Under the pieces are notes generated by a model. That model saw only the letters and a program-made list of their open reading frames with translations. It was not told where the DNA came from and did no database searches. From JBMYYR01 sp965243605 (GTDB lineage Bacteria > Bacteroidota > Bacteroidia > Flavobacteriales > CAJXXR01), in the NCBI GenBank assembly GCA_965243605.1, contig CBDEVQ010000055.1, forward strand, positions 62,001 to 126,000: 64,000 nt of DNA, written 5' to 3'. This document shows positions 20,301 through 28,445 of the stretch, piece by piece (within the stretch, counting starts at the first letter, position 1; every line of letters starts with the position of its first letter). The translations under genes and the position numbers were made by a program.

Positions 20301-22212
20301 CTTTAGAGTAGTACGAGAAGTAAGTGAACGGATTGTCACAAGTTGCACTAACAGAAGGAGCCATACCATTAGATACATCTATAGAACTACTTAATTCTAA
20401 TGTATCAGAACCAGATCCACATGTTGAACTTCCAGAAACAATTAAAGTAACATCATATACTCCAGCTGTAGTATATGTGTGAGACGGTGATACTGATGTA
20501 GAGGTTGAACCATCTCCAAAATCCCAACTGTATGTACTTGAATTTAAACTTGAATTTGTAAAGTTAACCGTATGAGGAAGTGTACACGAGATAGGTTCAT
20601 CAATTGAGAAATTCGCTATCGTAGAATTTTCATATTCATCTCCAACACCTACAGCATACCATGCATTTGTCGTTTGAATCACTTCATCGGAACACGATCC
20701 ATATAAATCTATAGCGGCTTGAATTGCTCCATCTCTAGCATCTGAATATGTTGAGTAAATTGTAAGATATGTTGATAAATTTCTAAATGCAATTTTGGTC
20801 GCTTTATCCATTCCAATTCCTGAAACGTTATAAGAATCTCCTAAATCGTTAGTTCCATTGTTTCCATTTACCAATACATAGAACCAGAAGTTTTGTACAC
20901 CAGAATTACTATGTACACCACCATTGTCAAACGGTCCTGTATACCAATATGTACCATCGTAACAATCGGGATGATTATATAAATTAGGATTTTCTAAAGA
21001 ACGCATGGCGCTTGAAGTCGCAGAAATAAGATCTCCAATTAAGTAATTCGCATTCGCAGAATCGGCTTCATGTCTTATAGCACATCCAAAAATATCGGCA
21101 AACGATTCATTTAAAGCACCAGACTCATTTAAATATTCTAAACCAGCTGTATATTGAACAACACCATGAGTTAATTCGTGACCAACAACTTCTATGGAAG
21201 TTAATGGATTGTATGATGTTCCATCACCATCTCCAAATGTTAATTCAACACCATTCCAAAAGGCATTGCTATATTGGTAATCATAGTGAACTCTACAGTT
21301 AATTGTAGAATTGGAATCATCAAAAGATAAAAAAGAATGGTTGTCAGAAAAGTAATTGTAGGCTTTTTCGGCACCCCAATGCGCATCTCTAGACGCGGCA
21401 TCGTCGTTTACTGTTGCTGTCCAGTTGTTGTCAGAATCTTGGAATTCTACTCCACTGCTTGTACCTTCGTTGTAATCCCAAGTATGAACACCAGCACCAC
21501 CAACATTATTTCTTAAATAATACACCTCACTAGAAATACTATCTGTTGTGAAGTTTCTTGTACCATGGTACATTGTACTACCACTACCATTGGCATCGTT
21601 CATGTGTATTTTATCACGACGGGCAATATCTTGACCTGTACTCGCATTAATAAATACATCGTATCTAAACAATGGTTTATTTGAGTAAATGTCTACTCTA
21701 TAGGTATAGATTGGTGGTGTTTTAGAATCTGTATAGATCCACTTTTCGGTATGATTTTGTTTAAAATCTACATTACACTCACCATAATATTCTTTCGTTG
21801 GGTATCCATCTAATACAATATTTATGGCCTCATTTTCACTTAAGGTATAGGCATTGTCTATTGATGAAATTCGAATGAATTGACCACTGATGTTGTAAAG
21901 GTGTCCAGATTTATTAAAGTGCAATATCATCTGCCCTCCATGAACTGGAACTTCATTATATACTTGTTGAAATTTTAGATGTTTAAATTCTAGATCATCC
22001 TTTTTTTCGCTAACCTGTTTCCAATCTAATTTATCGAATTTATAGTGTTGTTTTATAAATTCTAAAGATTCGTCTTTGGTGTCTAGAATTGCACGAGGAA
22101 TTTCGACTTTAATACGTTCTGATAGATCGTAATTGTCTTCTTGTGCCCAAGTAGAGGTTATTAATAAAGTACTTGTTAAGCACAATAAGATCACTTTTTG
22201 AAATATTGTCAT
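14308..22212 (-). CDS. Giant secreted M4 (thermolysin-like) metallopeptidase, T9SS substrate
   Basis: 2634 residues. Signal peptide 1-23, then FTP/PepSY propeptide-like region (about 30-195) and an M4 catalytic domain (about 210-525). Zinc ligands are HELTH at 345-349 and Glu369 in NESFAD; the catalytic His434 is in NGGVHSNSGV. All key residues are present. A long modular tail follows: PKD (about 533-612), GEVED-like (about 620-765), PKD, CUB-like (about 860-970), PKD, roughly 1000 residues of repeated HYDIN/Ig-like blocks with a LamG-like insert, another PKD, a second GEVED-like domain, and two PKD domains. The last 85 residues form a type A T9SS sorting domain (VYPNPAKNSVNI ... GVYTLSF). 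Expected to be exported by Sec, moved over the outer membrane by T9SS and surface-anchored or released. Typical M4 enzymes are 300-700 aa, so this is unusually large. Flanked by its own terminator and a likely promoter. Confidence 0.92.
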   Translation of the reverse strand: MTIFQKVILLCLTSTLLITSTWAQEDNYDLSERIKVEIPRAILDTKDESLEFIKQHYKFDKLDWKQVSEKKDDLEFKHLKFQQVYNEVPVHGGQMILHFNKSGHLYNISGQFIRISSIDNAYTLSENEAINIVLDGYPTKEYYGECNVDFKQNHTEKWIYTDSKTPPIYTYRVDIYSNKPLFRYDVFINASTGQDIARRDKIHMNDANGSGSTMYHGTRNFTTDSISSEVYYLRNNVGGAGVHTWDYNEGTSSGVEFQDSDNNWTATVNDDAASRDAHWGAEKAYNYFSDNHSFLSFDDSNSTINCRVHYDYQYSNAFWNGVELTFGDGDGTSYNPLTSIEVVGHELTHGVVQYTAGLEYLNESGALNESFADIFGCAIRHEADSANANYLIGDLISATSSAMRSLENPNLYNHPDCYDGTYWYTGPFDNGGVHSNSGVQNFWFYVLVNGNNGTNDLGDSYNVSGIGMDKATKIAFRNLSTYLTIYSTYSDARDGAIQAAIDLYGSCSDEVIQTTNAWYAVGVGDEYENSTIANFSIDEPISCTLPHTVNFTNSSLNSSTYSWDFGDGSTSTSVSPSHTYTTAGVYDVTLIVSGSSTCGSGSDTLELSSSIDVSNGMAPSVSATCDNPFTYFSYYSKVQHFSFSNLSHNASLFTSSIGDFTCEYTANLTDGSYYNLEITNGGTDKSVWIDFNNDGTFQSSENIYASSNYTTIDSALVLINNSTTVYNTPLRMRVVSANYSSTPQSCLSFTSNGQQLEYTVTISPNTSPPVANFQTTGSTSIGTGQQINFQDLSSGLPTSWQWTFEGATPNTISVQNPNNITYSAIGTYDVTLIATNSFGSDTLIIPDYITVSDQFNMCSTSSSNSPSGILFDSGGDSGPYQAYENCSFLIEPGCANAITITFSELSLDAYDDFIKIYEGSDNTGTLLFSTSFNNIPPPLTVNSGACYIEFTSNYYGNYSGWELSWTSDIPTTNPVADFTVADTIPFNYPALFTDNSTVLTHSWIWNFGDGTVSMDQNPLKSFSDTGLFNVELIIDNCFGLDTITKPVYVQPEPALMVLADTIDVTLNCGDSTTASYWAYNEGSGDLIIDIETGGYNSPDLDIFLFQLGSDIYGEYNNLKTIITDSIQDANITEYTTINTSLFTANLANQDILIIPELENLNYTQQNHLTNLQPVIQNFISNGGQVLICGNTVSTINATGLLNTSALYTSISGSLNTLDPNHEWLEGISLPVNNVSIMASQNITTPGYTSILETISNYSALGYLPYGDGSVIYYGYDFYSSSPNIRSLLINIIETTITNSWLYIDTTTTIAPGDSTEVTINVDASNLFAGTYIDSFLTVSNDSSNSLFATYVQLNILGESIIDLSTYTLDFDTVYQGTYHYDTVTVYNNGCDTLSIDSILSSDIAFTVSPTTFNVEPYSSTNIAIEFYTADVAVFNDSLTLYNSDTVQYIALNAVSVGAPIISFNPDSIVAEITTCGDSIVIPITIYNDGLGDLYGNINSNSYLNDSLSSLFYDSFEDGDYNNWVATSYGVSISTNTASHGQNSITLSSSYSTVTRYIEESTPTYFSFQFQQNSYYSSTSRVYLGNAYDANGICYFWKQGNYIYFNNTFNSVLIPDHSVWTEVELKNINYVNHTFDVYINNSLTISSVPFNNSYIDNVTLVQFRTSGSGSLMCNFDEITVGEGANEDLLTTNTDSLNILPGDSQIVNVTLYSSLLENGVYVYNIDLLTNIPDSSNISYPVYLTVSGESEISSNVTCLDFDTVLQHQILESDTFWVYNTGCSVLDVSTIAYSSPFYSCTPDTLSINPFDSLPVIVTIQDSVIGLNTDTAWFYTSDNDTLAICLNSTVLEAPIISASPDSISLTVNSCDIDSIVIPYTIYNTGGSNLNIINGYLPLEDVLDNINSDYTNITSVIPSLYSFSGGITGSSIYDGGGDMYDGGNYLNTNLQNTIPYTSSVVTSLPNAFGTNGQYFTAKHQGLFVMTADIHEINSFSISGDLGADGSGSVESGSISMNHNGAAYTGFYKKVHSAGDPSVNHLIIIQNNTLATQSISSSTNSDSHIIDGLFNNSRIYYILFSGSQSNNYPVSVFENVMSEFLDITNSISTFTGSIEPNDSLESEHVVYSSDLDNGTYDSEIIIVSNDPLNPVYTIPVSIVVETPPCIINVEDSIIGCGGSVDFSVEHSNTASSISWDFGDGNIGSGENTSNNYSSPGTYPIEVITCNSISCDTFAYNLVITNTSGPIQATCTPASYYTYTSYGITNVSLNNISNSSLATQEGYEDFSCTDTTSLLTGSSYTLNVISASTYSSLYSKAWIDYNNNGNFENSEVVLDEQYTSSPFTSTVTIPTTGVVLNEPLRMRVAVDRNNSISSYNPCFVYYGEFEDYTVTINEPILYPISAFSTTDLSVCEGIVQFNDLTTNSPTSWAWDFGDGSTSNIQNPIHDYEDAGIYDVKLVAANANGSDSTIQNIIIKVAEANISVGAITGLSAPIQFTNTTTGISGYNWSFGDGNTSSVSSPTHTYTTASTYIVTLEVVNAYGCTAIDIDTVDLTPYIGINELDETIAVYPNPAKNSVNILNESSKNIKEINVVNALGQIVLRYEPSHDENKHILQVSELTKGVYTLSFRFNDQSEGYSKLIIE

Positions 22213-22269
22213 TCTATTATTATTTTATTTTCTAATTCTTTTAAAACTATGATGATTTTAAATAGGTTA

Positions 22270-22277
22270 CAAATCTA
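22270..22277 (-). promoter_or_regulatory. Putative Bacteroidota -7 box (TAGATTTG)
   Basis: On the minus strand TAGATTTG fits the TAnnTTTG consensus and lies about 58 nt before the start of the metallopeptidase. A clean -33 TTTG is not obvious (a TTTC is nearby at the right distance), so this is tentative. Confidence 0.4.
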
Positions 22278-22501
22278 AAATAAAAATAAGAAATGAGGAA
22301 ACTTTATTGGGGTACTTTCTTTTTGGATGTGTTTTAGGATTGAAAGTCATAGAAAGAACAATCGATTTAAGTAAATAATACGGGTAAAAGGATGTTTACA
22401 ATCTATGAAATTTTGAGGGTAGCTAAACAGGATTAATTTTTGTATTCTGCTTAAGGGTTATACTTAGTATTAAATTTTAGAACATAATCGTGTATAAAAG
22501 C

Positions 22502-22537
22502 ACAAAGCCTTTAGGAAATAAATCCTAAAGGCTTTGT
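22502..22537 (-). terminator. Intrinsic terminator after glutamine synthetase gene
   Basis: Stem ACAAAGCCTTTAGGA / TCCTAAAGGCTTTGT with a short AAATAAA-type loop, 22 nt after the glnN stop codon. The rest of 22213-22558 is AT-rich with no gene seen. Confidence 0.85.
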
Positions 22538-22558
22538 TTATAATAAGGGTATAACGTC

Positions 22559-24751
22559 TTATTTTGCAAATAACATTTCACGGTATTTTGGTAATGGCCA
22601 TAATTCATCATCTACCATAAGTTCTAGCTTATCAGCAATACTACGGATTTGATTTAAATATGGTTTTACTGTTTTAGAGTAAGATTTAGCCATGTCTTCA
22701 ATGTGCTCTATCTTATTAGCCACTCTACGTGCTTCTGTCATTTCTTCTACTAATTTTCTTAATGTATTAATAGAGTCAGAAATAGTAACAATTGTATTAA
22801 TTTGACTAGCCGCTGCTGTTTTAGCAACATCTTCTCCTAACACATCCTTAAGACCTTTAACATTCTCAATTAATGTATTTTGGTACTTAATAGCCGTTGG
22901 GATAATATGATTACCAACTAAATCTCCTACAACACGAGATTCAATTTGAATAGCCATTTGATATTGTTCATGTAAAATTTCATGACGAGCATCTAACTCA
23001 CGAGGTGTCATTACACCAAGTTCAGTATATAAGTCATATACTTTTTGCTCAACCATAAAGTCAAGTGCATATGGTGTTTCTTTTTCGTTTTTTAAACCAC
23101 GTTTAGCAGCTTCTTCAACCCATTCGTCACCATAACCATCACCTTCAAAACGAATACGTTTCGAATCTTGGATGTATTGACGAAGCATATCAAAGATTGC
23201 TTCATCTTTTGTTAATCCACCTTCAATTAATGCATCAACAGACTTTTTAAATTCTTTTAATTGTTTAGCAACAATAGAATTTAATACCGTCATTGGTAAC
23301 GCACAGTTTGCAGTAGAACCAACAGCACGGAATTCAAATTTATTACCTGTAAAAGCAAATGGAGATGTACGGTTACGGTCTGTATTATCTAATAATACAT
23401 CTGGAATTTTACCAACAACATTTAACTTTAAGTTCGTTTTTTCTTCTGGACTCATTTTACCACCTTTTACAGTCGCTTCAATTTCGTCTAAAACAGCAGA
23501 AAGTTGAGATCCAATAAATAGAGATACAATGGCTGGTGGAGCTTCGTTTGCACCTAAACGGTGTTCGTTACTTGCCGTTGCAATACTTGCTCTTAATAAA
23601 TCGTCGTAATTATGAACAGCCATAATTGTATTAACGAAGAATGTTAAGAATTGTAAGTTGCTTTTTGGAGTTTTACCAGGACTTAATAAGTTTTTCCCTG
23701 TATTAGTTCCTAAAGACCAGTTGTTGTGTTTCCCTGAACCGTTTACACCTGCATAAGGCTTTTCGTGAACAAGTACTCTAAAGTTATGACGTTCTGCAAC
23801 ACGATCCATTAAATCCATTAGTAAACGGTTATGGTCATTTGCAAGGTTTGTTTCTTCAAAAATTGGAGCACATTCAAATTGGTTTGGTGCTACCTCATTA
23901 TGACGTGTTGTAACAGGTATTCCTAATAAGTTAGACTCAATTTCGAAATCTCTCATAAATGCTAATGCACGAGAAGAAATAGTTCCGAAATAGTGATCAT
24001 CCAATTGTTGACCTTTAGCAGATGCATGACCGAATAAAGTACGACCTGTCATGACTAAATCTGGACGTGCATTATATAATGCCGAGTCAATTAAGAAATA
24101 TTCTTGTTCCCACCCTAAAGTAGCAACAACCTTCGTTACGTTTTTATCAAAGTACTGACAAATATCCGTTGCAGCTTCATCTACAGCGTGTAATGCTCTT
24201 AATAATGGTGTTTTATTATCTAAAGCTTCACCTGTATAAGCAACAAAAATAGTTGGAATACATAATGTTTTACCTACAATAAATGCAGGAGAAGTTGGAT
24301 CCCATGCTGTGTATCCACGTGCTTCAAACGTATTACGGATACCTCCATTTGGGAAACTTGATGCATCTGGTTCTTGTTGAACTAATAAAGTTCCGTCAAA
24401 ACGCTCGATTACTCTACCACCACCAACCAAGTCAATAAAAGCATCATGCTTTTCTGCTGTAGTTCCTGTTAAAGGTTGGAACCAGTGTGTATAGTGTGTA
24501 GCTCCAAGTGTCATGGCCCAGTTTTTCATTGCAGATGCAACTTGGTCAGCAATTTTACGGTCTATTTTAACACCGTTGTTAATTGCTTCTTTTAAGCTGT
24601 TGTATGCTTCTTCTGGTAAAAAAGAAAGCATAGCATCTTCATTAAAAACATGCTTTCCGTAAAAATCAGAAATTTTTTCAGATGGCATTTCAACTTGGTT
24701 TGGCTTGCGAGAATTTAATTCCGCTAAGGCTTGAAATCTTAAACTATTCAT
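22559..24751 (-). CDS. glnN: Glutamine synthetase type III (GlnN)
   Basis: ATP-dependent glutamate + ammonia to glutamine, cytoplasmic hexamer-of-dimers. The 730-residue length and the type III layout are diagnostic: N-terminal FYGKHVFNEDAMLSFLPEEAY, MKNWAMTLGATHYTHWFQPLTG (this family's strongly conserved block, about 92-113), GWEQEYFLID with substrate/metal Glu, VNGSGKHNNWSLGTN for ATP/glutamate, and NEHRLGANEAPPAIVS. Monocistronic, with a terminator behind it. In Bacteroidota this is the main or nitrogen-responsive glutamine synthetase. Confidence 0.97.
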   Translation of the reverse strand: MNSLRFQALAELNSRKPNQVEMPSEKISDFYGKHVFNEDAMLSFLPEEAYNSLKEAINNGVKIDRKIADQVASAMKNWAMTLGATHYTHWFQPLTGTTAEKHDAFIDLVGGGRVIERFDGTLLVQQEPDASSFPNGGIRNTFEARGYTAWDPTSPAFIVGKTLCIPTIFVAYTGEALDNKTPLLRALHAVDEAATDICQYFDKNVTKVVATLGWEQEYFLIDSALYNARPDLVMTGRTLFGHASAKGQQLDDHYFGTISSRALAFMRDFEIESNLLGIPVTTRHNEVAPNQFECAPIFEETNLANDHNRLLMDLMDRVAERHNFRVLVHEKPYAGVNGSGKHNNWSLGTNTGKNLLSPGKTPKSNLQFLTFFVNTIMAVHNYDDLLRASIATASNEHRLGANEAPPAIVSLFIGSQLSAVLDEIEATVKGGKMSPEEKTNLKLNVVGKIPDVLLDNTDRNRTSPFAFTGNKFEFRAVGSTANCALPMTVLNSIVAKQLKEFKKSVDALIEGGLTKDEAIFDMLRQYIQDSKRIRFEGDGYGDEWVEEAAKRGLKNEKETPYALDFMVEQKVYDLYTELGVMTPRELDARHEILHEQYQMAIQIESRVVGDLVGNHIIPTAIKYQNTLIENVKGLKDVLGEDVAKTAAASQINTIVTISDSINTLRKLVEEMTEARRVANKIEHIEDMAKSYSKTVKPYLNQIRSIADKLELMVDDELWPLPKYREMLFAK

Positions 24752-25113
24752 GGCTATTTGCTAAAAATTCTTTGCAAATATATAAAAATAAGAGGGGTTG
24801 GTGCTAATTTGATGTATATTTTTTAAATATACCCCTGTTATTTTCAGGGGTGTGTATTTGAAAATAGCATCATTTATAGATGAGGCAGGGGTGTTTTGGT
24901 AGGGGTTTACACGTAAATGGTGTGTTTTTTATATGTTTTGATCGTATAAACTGAGGGTTCAGATAAGAAAAGAAGAATATGAAGATTTTTTTTAATCAAA
25001 TTGTAATAAATTTATTTGTTAGCCACTAACCAAGATATAACACCAGAATATTATTAAAGAATGCATTCTAAGAATATATTTGGCAAAAGCAGTAAAAACG
25101 TAAAACAGGATTT
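24752..25113. other. Intergenic control region of glnN and the sigma factor gene
   Basis: About 360 nt between divergent genes. It contains one clear hairpin, ACCCCTG-TTATTTT-CAGGGGT (24831-24853), about 90 nt upstream of glnN, and a nearby GGGGT-rich stretch (24880-24910). These could be regulatory-protein sites or a leader structure. No coding frame recognised. Confidence 0.4.
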
Positions 25114-25605
25114 ATGAGTAGTGATTTTTATAGCCAGTACATTATGCCCAATGCAGGTATAATTATTAAAATGTGTAGGGCGTATACCAATACTCAAGAA
25201 GATTTTGAGGATTATTACCAGGAAGTATGTCTGCAAATATGGCGATCTAAAGATAATTTTAAAAAGGATTCTGAATGGTCTACTTGGGTATACCGATTAA
25301 CGTTAAATGTTTGTTTAACCTTGATGAAGAAAAAGAAGAATACACATCAAGAGTTTGCATCCGATTACTTGCCTCAAGAATTTCATAATGATCTTTCTAA
25401 TCATAATACAGAAGATATTGATGTTCTATACGATGCTATTAGACAATTGTCCGAAATAGACCGTGGAATAATATTATTGTATTTAGAAGAGAAACCTTAT
25501 GAGATTATTGCACACATTACTGGAATAAAACCCAACAATGTTGGTGTTCGAATTCGTAGAATTAAAGAAAAACTTAAAAAGAAACTCGATGGGAAAATCA
25601 ATTGA
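25114..25605 (+). CDS. ECF-type RNA polymerase sigma factor
   Basis: 163 aa with sigma region 2 (DFEDYYQEVCLQIWRSKDNF ... STWVYRLTLNVCLTLMKKKK, about 28-80) and region 4 (AIRQLSEIDRGIILLYLEEKPYEIIAHITG, about 105-135), ending GVRIRRIKEKLKKKL, the usual helix-turn-helix. No region 1 or 3, so an extracytoplasmic-function sigma. Its last codons overlap the start of the downstream membrane protein, which suggests coupled translation and that the partner may act as its anti-sigma or sensor. Confidence 0.9.
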   Translation: MSSDFYSQYIMPNAGIIIKMCRAYTNTQEDFEDYYQEVCLQIWRSKDNFKKDSEWSTWVYRLTLNVCLTLMKKKKNTHQEFASDYLPQEFHNDLSNHNTEDIDVLYDAIRQLSEIDRGIILLYLEEKPYEIIAHITGIKPNNVGVRIRRIKEKLKKKLDGKIN

Positions 25606-26230
25606 AGATATTTGGAAAAATGGATTTACAGACCAAAGCAATTTAGTGGCGCCAAAAGTATTTGATATCTATAATCGGAAATCAATTAGTACTGTGGATA
25701 AATTGTTAGAAATGGGGAAATCTAATTTACTTTATATTGCGGCAGGAGGAATAGTTCTACTTGTTATTGCAATCAGTAATGGAGCAACAATAGCTGGGGT
25801 AATTTTGTTTACTTTGTTAATGGTAACGGTGAAATATGGAAACGATCAATCAAAAAAAATAGAAGGGTTAAATAAGAATAAATCAAGCTATGCGTATTTA
25901 AAAGAAGTGAAGGGATGGTTAGATGAAACCATTCATGGGTACACTAAGCTTTATAGAGTTTTATATCCAGCTATGATTATGACATTCGGAATTGGGTTAT
26001 TAACATCGGATGTTTTTAAAGATGTTCTTATAGAGATTAATCAGAAAAGCCCTGATCTATCAACCTTTTTAGATGTTCCTATAGTATGGTATTTGCCTCT
26101 TATTGTTTTAGCAGCACTAAGTTCTATTTTTACCAAGCGTCTTTATAATGCAGATTTAAATATTGTTTACGGTGGAATATTTAAACGGTTAGATATGCTT
26201 ATTGCAGATATGGAGGAACTGGCAGAATAA
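25589..26230 (+). CDS. Membrane protein coupled to the ECF sigma factor
   Basis: 213 aa from ATG at 25589, 17 nt inside the sigma gene; an upstream in-frame alternative (25538) would only translate sigma codons in another frame. Short cytoplasmic N-terminus (KSIEDIWKNGFTD), two close hydrophobic segments (about residues 42-78), and two more (about 135-180). No recognised zinc-anti-sigma motif (HxxxCxxC). The location right behind and overlapping an ECF sigma gene, as in many Bacteroidota, suggests an anti-sigma or regulatory role, but this is inference from position only. Confidence 0.7.
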   Translation: MGKSIEDIWKNGFTDQSNLVAPKVFDIYNRKSISTVDKLLEMGKSNLLYIAAGGIVLLVIAISNGATIAGVILFTLLMVTVKYGNDQSKKIEGLNKNKSSYAYLKEVKGWLDETIHGYTKLYRVLYPAMIMTFGIGLLTSDVFKDVLIEINQKSPDLSTFLDVPIVWYLPLIVLAALSSIFTKRLYNADLNIVYGGIFKRLDMLIADMEELAE

Positions 26231-26245
26231 ACGAATTGAAATAGG

Positions 26246-26286
26246 AAAACGTCTTAAATACAACATGTGTTTAAGGCGTTTTTTAT
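26246..26286 (+). terminator. Intrinsic terminator of the sigma factor operon
   Basis: Inverted repeat AAACGTCTTAAATACA / TGTGTTTAAGGCGTTT with two mismatches, followed by a T run; 15 nt after the stop codon. Marks the end of the core segment before the accessory island. Confidence 0.8.
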
Positions 26287-26479
26287 TTGTAAGTAGTGTC
26301 GTATATCAAAAAGGTAAAAGCCCATACCTCTTGTAATTAGGGATCCTAAATTGGGAGAGATTTATTTTATTTTTTCGATGCCTTTAAATGAAGTCATGTG
26401 AAATGAATTTTTAAATTTGTTTAATTCAAAAAGTGAAATGATTGAATAATTATGTAGATTAATAATAAATATTTAAATC

Positions 26480-26917
26480 ATGCAAAAGAATTTCTTTAGA
26501 ATCGTGTTTATTACTTTTCTTCTTATTTCAAATGCAGTGTTATCTCAACATTTAATTACAGATTGGAAGGCTGGAGTTAATTTATCAAGTAGAAGAATTA
26601 ATAACTGTATTTACATAGAGTCAATAGATTCTATTAAATCAAAAGAATATATATTCTATATCATTAAAGCTCAGAATCAAAAATCTGAACCGATAAAATT
26701 GATGTCATATACTAAGTATAATACTACGTGTAGTAATGATTCTAAGATAAAGGAGAATAATACGTATGATCTTGATGTCTCTACTTGGTTTAGAACTACA
26801 TATTTCAATGCGTTCGATTGTTTTGTTATAGATAGCATAAGGTTTTGTAGGGATAGTACATATAATGATATTTATGGAGTTGAAAATCTTAATGGTCTAT
26901 GTTTGGGTAACAGGTAA
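26480..26917 (+). CDS. Small secreted protein, possible orphan immunity protein
   Basis: 145 aa with a clear signal peptide (FFRIVFITFLLISNAVLSQ). The mature part has no recognised domain. Its stop codon overlaps the first copy of the GGTAATGTATCAC boundary motif that also follows immunity genes later in the array (for example at 40636). On that basis I infer it is the leftmost immunity-type gene of the Rhs cassette island, without a surviving toxin partner. Confidence 0.55.
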   Translation: MQKNFFRIVFITFLLISNAVLSQHLITDWKAGVNLSSRRINNCIYIESIDSIKSKEYIFYIIKAQNQKSEPIKLMSYTKYNTTCSNDSKIKENNTYDLDVSTWFRTTYFNAFDCFVIDSIRFCRDSTYNDIYGVENLNGLCLGNR

Positions 26918-26925
26918 TGTATCAC
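26913..26925 (+). repeat. First copy of the cassette boundary motif GGTAAYGTA
   Basis: Short motif GGTAAYGTAKYMRA found at or just behind the ends of immunity-type genes. Copies seen begin at 26913, 27527, 29920, 32814 (GGTTATGTATCA variant), 33214, 36677, 39413, 40636, 41255, 43293 and 45731. Two sequence classes exist: GGTAACGTAGTAAACT (IS1-leader type) and GGTAATGTATCA (mostly in front of intron pieces). It resembles the Rhs-core codons for GNV (GGTAATGTA in GNVRQT), so it could be a relic of the core used as recombination homology. Confidence 0.65.
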
Positions 26926-27074
26926 TTTAGGCAATTTGAAATACTGCAAGAAAGCCATACACTGTTGAGCCTAGTAAATATAAGCCTTATTAAATAGTCT
27001 AAAATAGTCAGTAAAGAATAGTGATTAAAGAGAAGTGATTCTGTTATATTGGGTAAATTGAAAATAGAGGAAAT

Positions 27075-27461
27075 ATGAAGAATGTAATTAGTATACTTAT
27101 CCTAATTGTCTTATTGTCTTGTGACATTAATAATGACAATAAAGATTTTAACTTTAATAGAATTATAGAGTCTTATAATTTGCAAAACGATTTGATTGAA
27201 AAAGATTGTAAAGAGTTTAGGGAATACATCACTTCTAGTGATTGTTATAAAATTATTCAAATTAGTAAAAATGGGACTTATGAGATTCCATGTTATGACG
27301 TAGAAATTTTCCCTTCAGTACATGAGGATTTTTCAATTCATATTGATAGTAGTGGGAATATATTTTTCAATACGGATTCTATTCAGTTTGATAATTTAGA
27401 TCAAAAGCTGCAAAAATATTTTGAATCTCAGGACGGAAGTAAACGCAATTATTTTATCTAA
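27075..27461 (+). CDS. Small lipoprotein, possible orphan immunity protein
   Basis: 128 aa with a lipoprotein signal (ILILIVLLSC, Cys about residue 16). The mature sequence is acidic, with no domain that I recognise. It lies between the first boundary motif and the intact IS1 copy, where a toxin gene would be expected but none is found. Immunity function is an inference from location and from similarity of layout to the lipoproteins at 36160 and 42600. Confidence 0.55.
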   Translation: MKNVISILILIVLLSCDINNDNKDFNFNRIIESYNLQNDLIEKDCKEFREYITSSDCYKIIQISKNGTYEIPCYDVEIFPSVHEDFSIHIDSSGNIFFNTDSIQFDNLDQKLQKYFESQDGSKRNYFI

Positions 27462-27665
27462 TTAACATTAGATAAAGCGGTTAAATGTAATTCTCTAAAA
27501 TCATATTTTTTAGTATTAAATAATTTGGTAACGTAGTAAACTAATTGGTATTAAAACAATGTTCTTTAACTTATTGATTTTCAATTTTGATTTATGTAAA
27601 TAAATTAAAATATACTTGATGTGTGGTATAGTTTTTTATTTTTGAGTTCATATAATAGCTTAAAA

Positions 27666-28340
27666 ATGGAATATTTAGGACATAGTTGTAGTAAACTAGT
27701 TGGTAGATTAAGTATTACCAAATATGGTAAAACGAGTGATGGTCGACAAAGGTATAAATGTAAATCTTGTGGGGTCTACTTTTTAGGGGAATATGTTTAT
27801 CAAGCCTATAAACCATCAGTAAATACTATGATTGTAAATTACTTAAAAGAAGGAGTAGGAATCCTAAGCACCAGTCGTTTACTAAATATTTCTCCAAAGA
27901 CTGTATTATCAAGGATATTAAAGCTTTCAAAACAAGTAAGAAAGCCAATGATAGTAAAAGGTAAAACCTATGAACTGGATGAACTTTGTACCTATATTGG
28001 AAATACGGATAATAGAATTTGGATAGCGTACAGTATAAGAAAAGATACAAGAGAAGTTATAGATTTTAATGTAGGTAAACGAACGAATAAAACGTTAAGA
28101 CAAGTTGTAAATACATTGCTTTTATCAGATGCTAAAAAGATATTTACAGATGGATTAAGAAACTACAAGTTTCTGATACCGAAAAAGCAACATAAAACAA
28201 CTCAATATGGCACAAACCATATTGAACGAATGAATGTTAATCTGCGAACACATCTAAAACGTTTAAGTAGAAAAACGATTTGTTATAGTAAAAGTATAGT
28301 GATGTTAAATGCATGTTTAACGTTGTACTTTTGGGGATAA
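27666..28340 (+). CDS. IS1 family transposase (single-frame)
   Basis: 225 aa from the ATG of MEYLGHSCSK; a 15-codon in-frame extension upstream is unlikely to be used. N-terminal zinc ribbon (RQRYKCKSCGVYF, about residues 23-35), helix-turn-helix-like segment (LLNISPKTVLSRI, about 66-78) and the catalytic part beginning YELDELCTYIGN (first acidic residue of the DDE set), KKIFTDGLRNY (second) and THIERMN-type NHIERMNVNL (third). InsA and InsB parts are in one frame, unlike classical IS1 which needs a frameshift. Identical protein at 43433-44107, so probably recently active. Confidence 0.88.
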   Translation: MEYLGHSCSKLVGRLSITKYGKTSDGRQRYKCKSCGVYFLGEYVYQAYKPSVNTMIVNYLKEGVGILSTSRLLNISPKTVLSRILKLSKQVRKPMIVKGKTYELDELCTYIGNTDNRIWIAYSIRKDTREVIDFNVGKRTNKTLRQVVNTLLLSDAKKIFTDGLRNYKFLIPKKQHKTTQYGTNHIERMNVNLRTHLKRLSRKTICYSKSIVMLNACLTLYFWG

Positions 28341-28445
28341 ATTAAAGAGTAATAGTTTTCGGATTGTTGCTCTTTTTTTGTTTATTTGAAATACGATCAT
28401 TGAAAAAATAATAAAAACCGTATAAGCTCTTTAGTCTTTGGAATG

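Noticed and set aside
27826..28050. 74-codon minus-strand ORF, repeated at 43593
   Set aside because: Duplicated only because it is antisense to the duplicated IS1 transposase.
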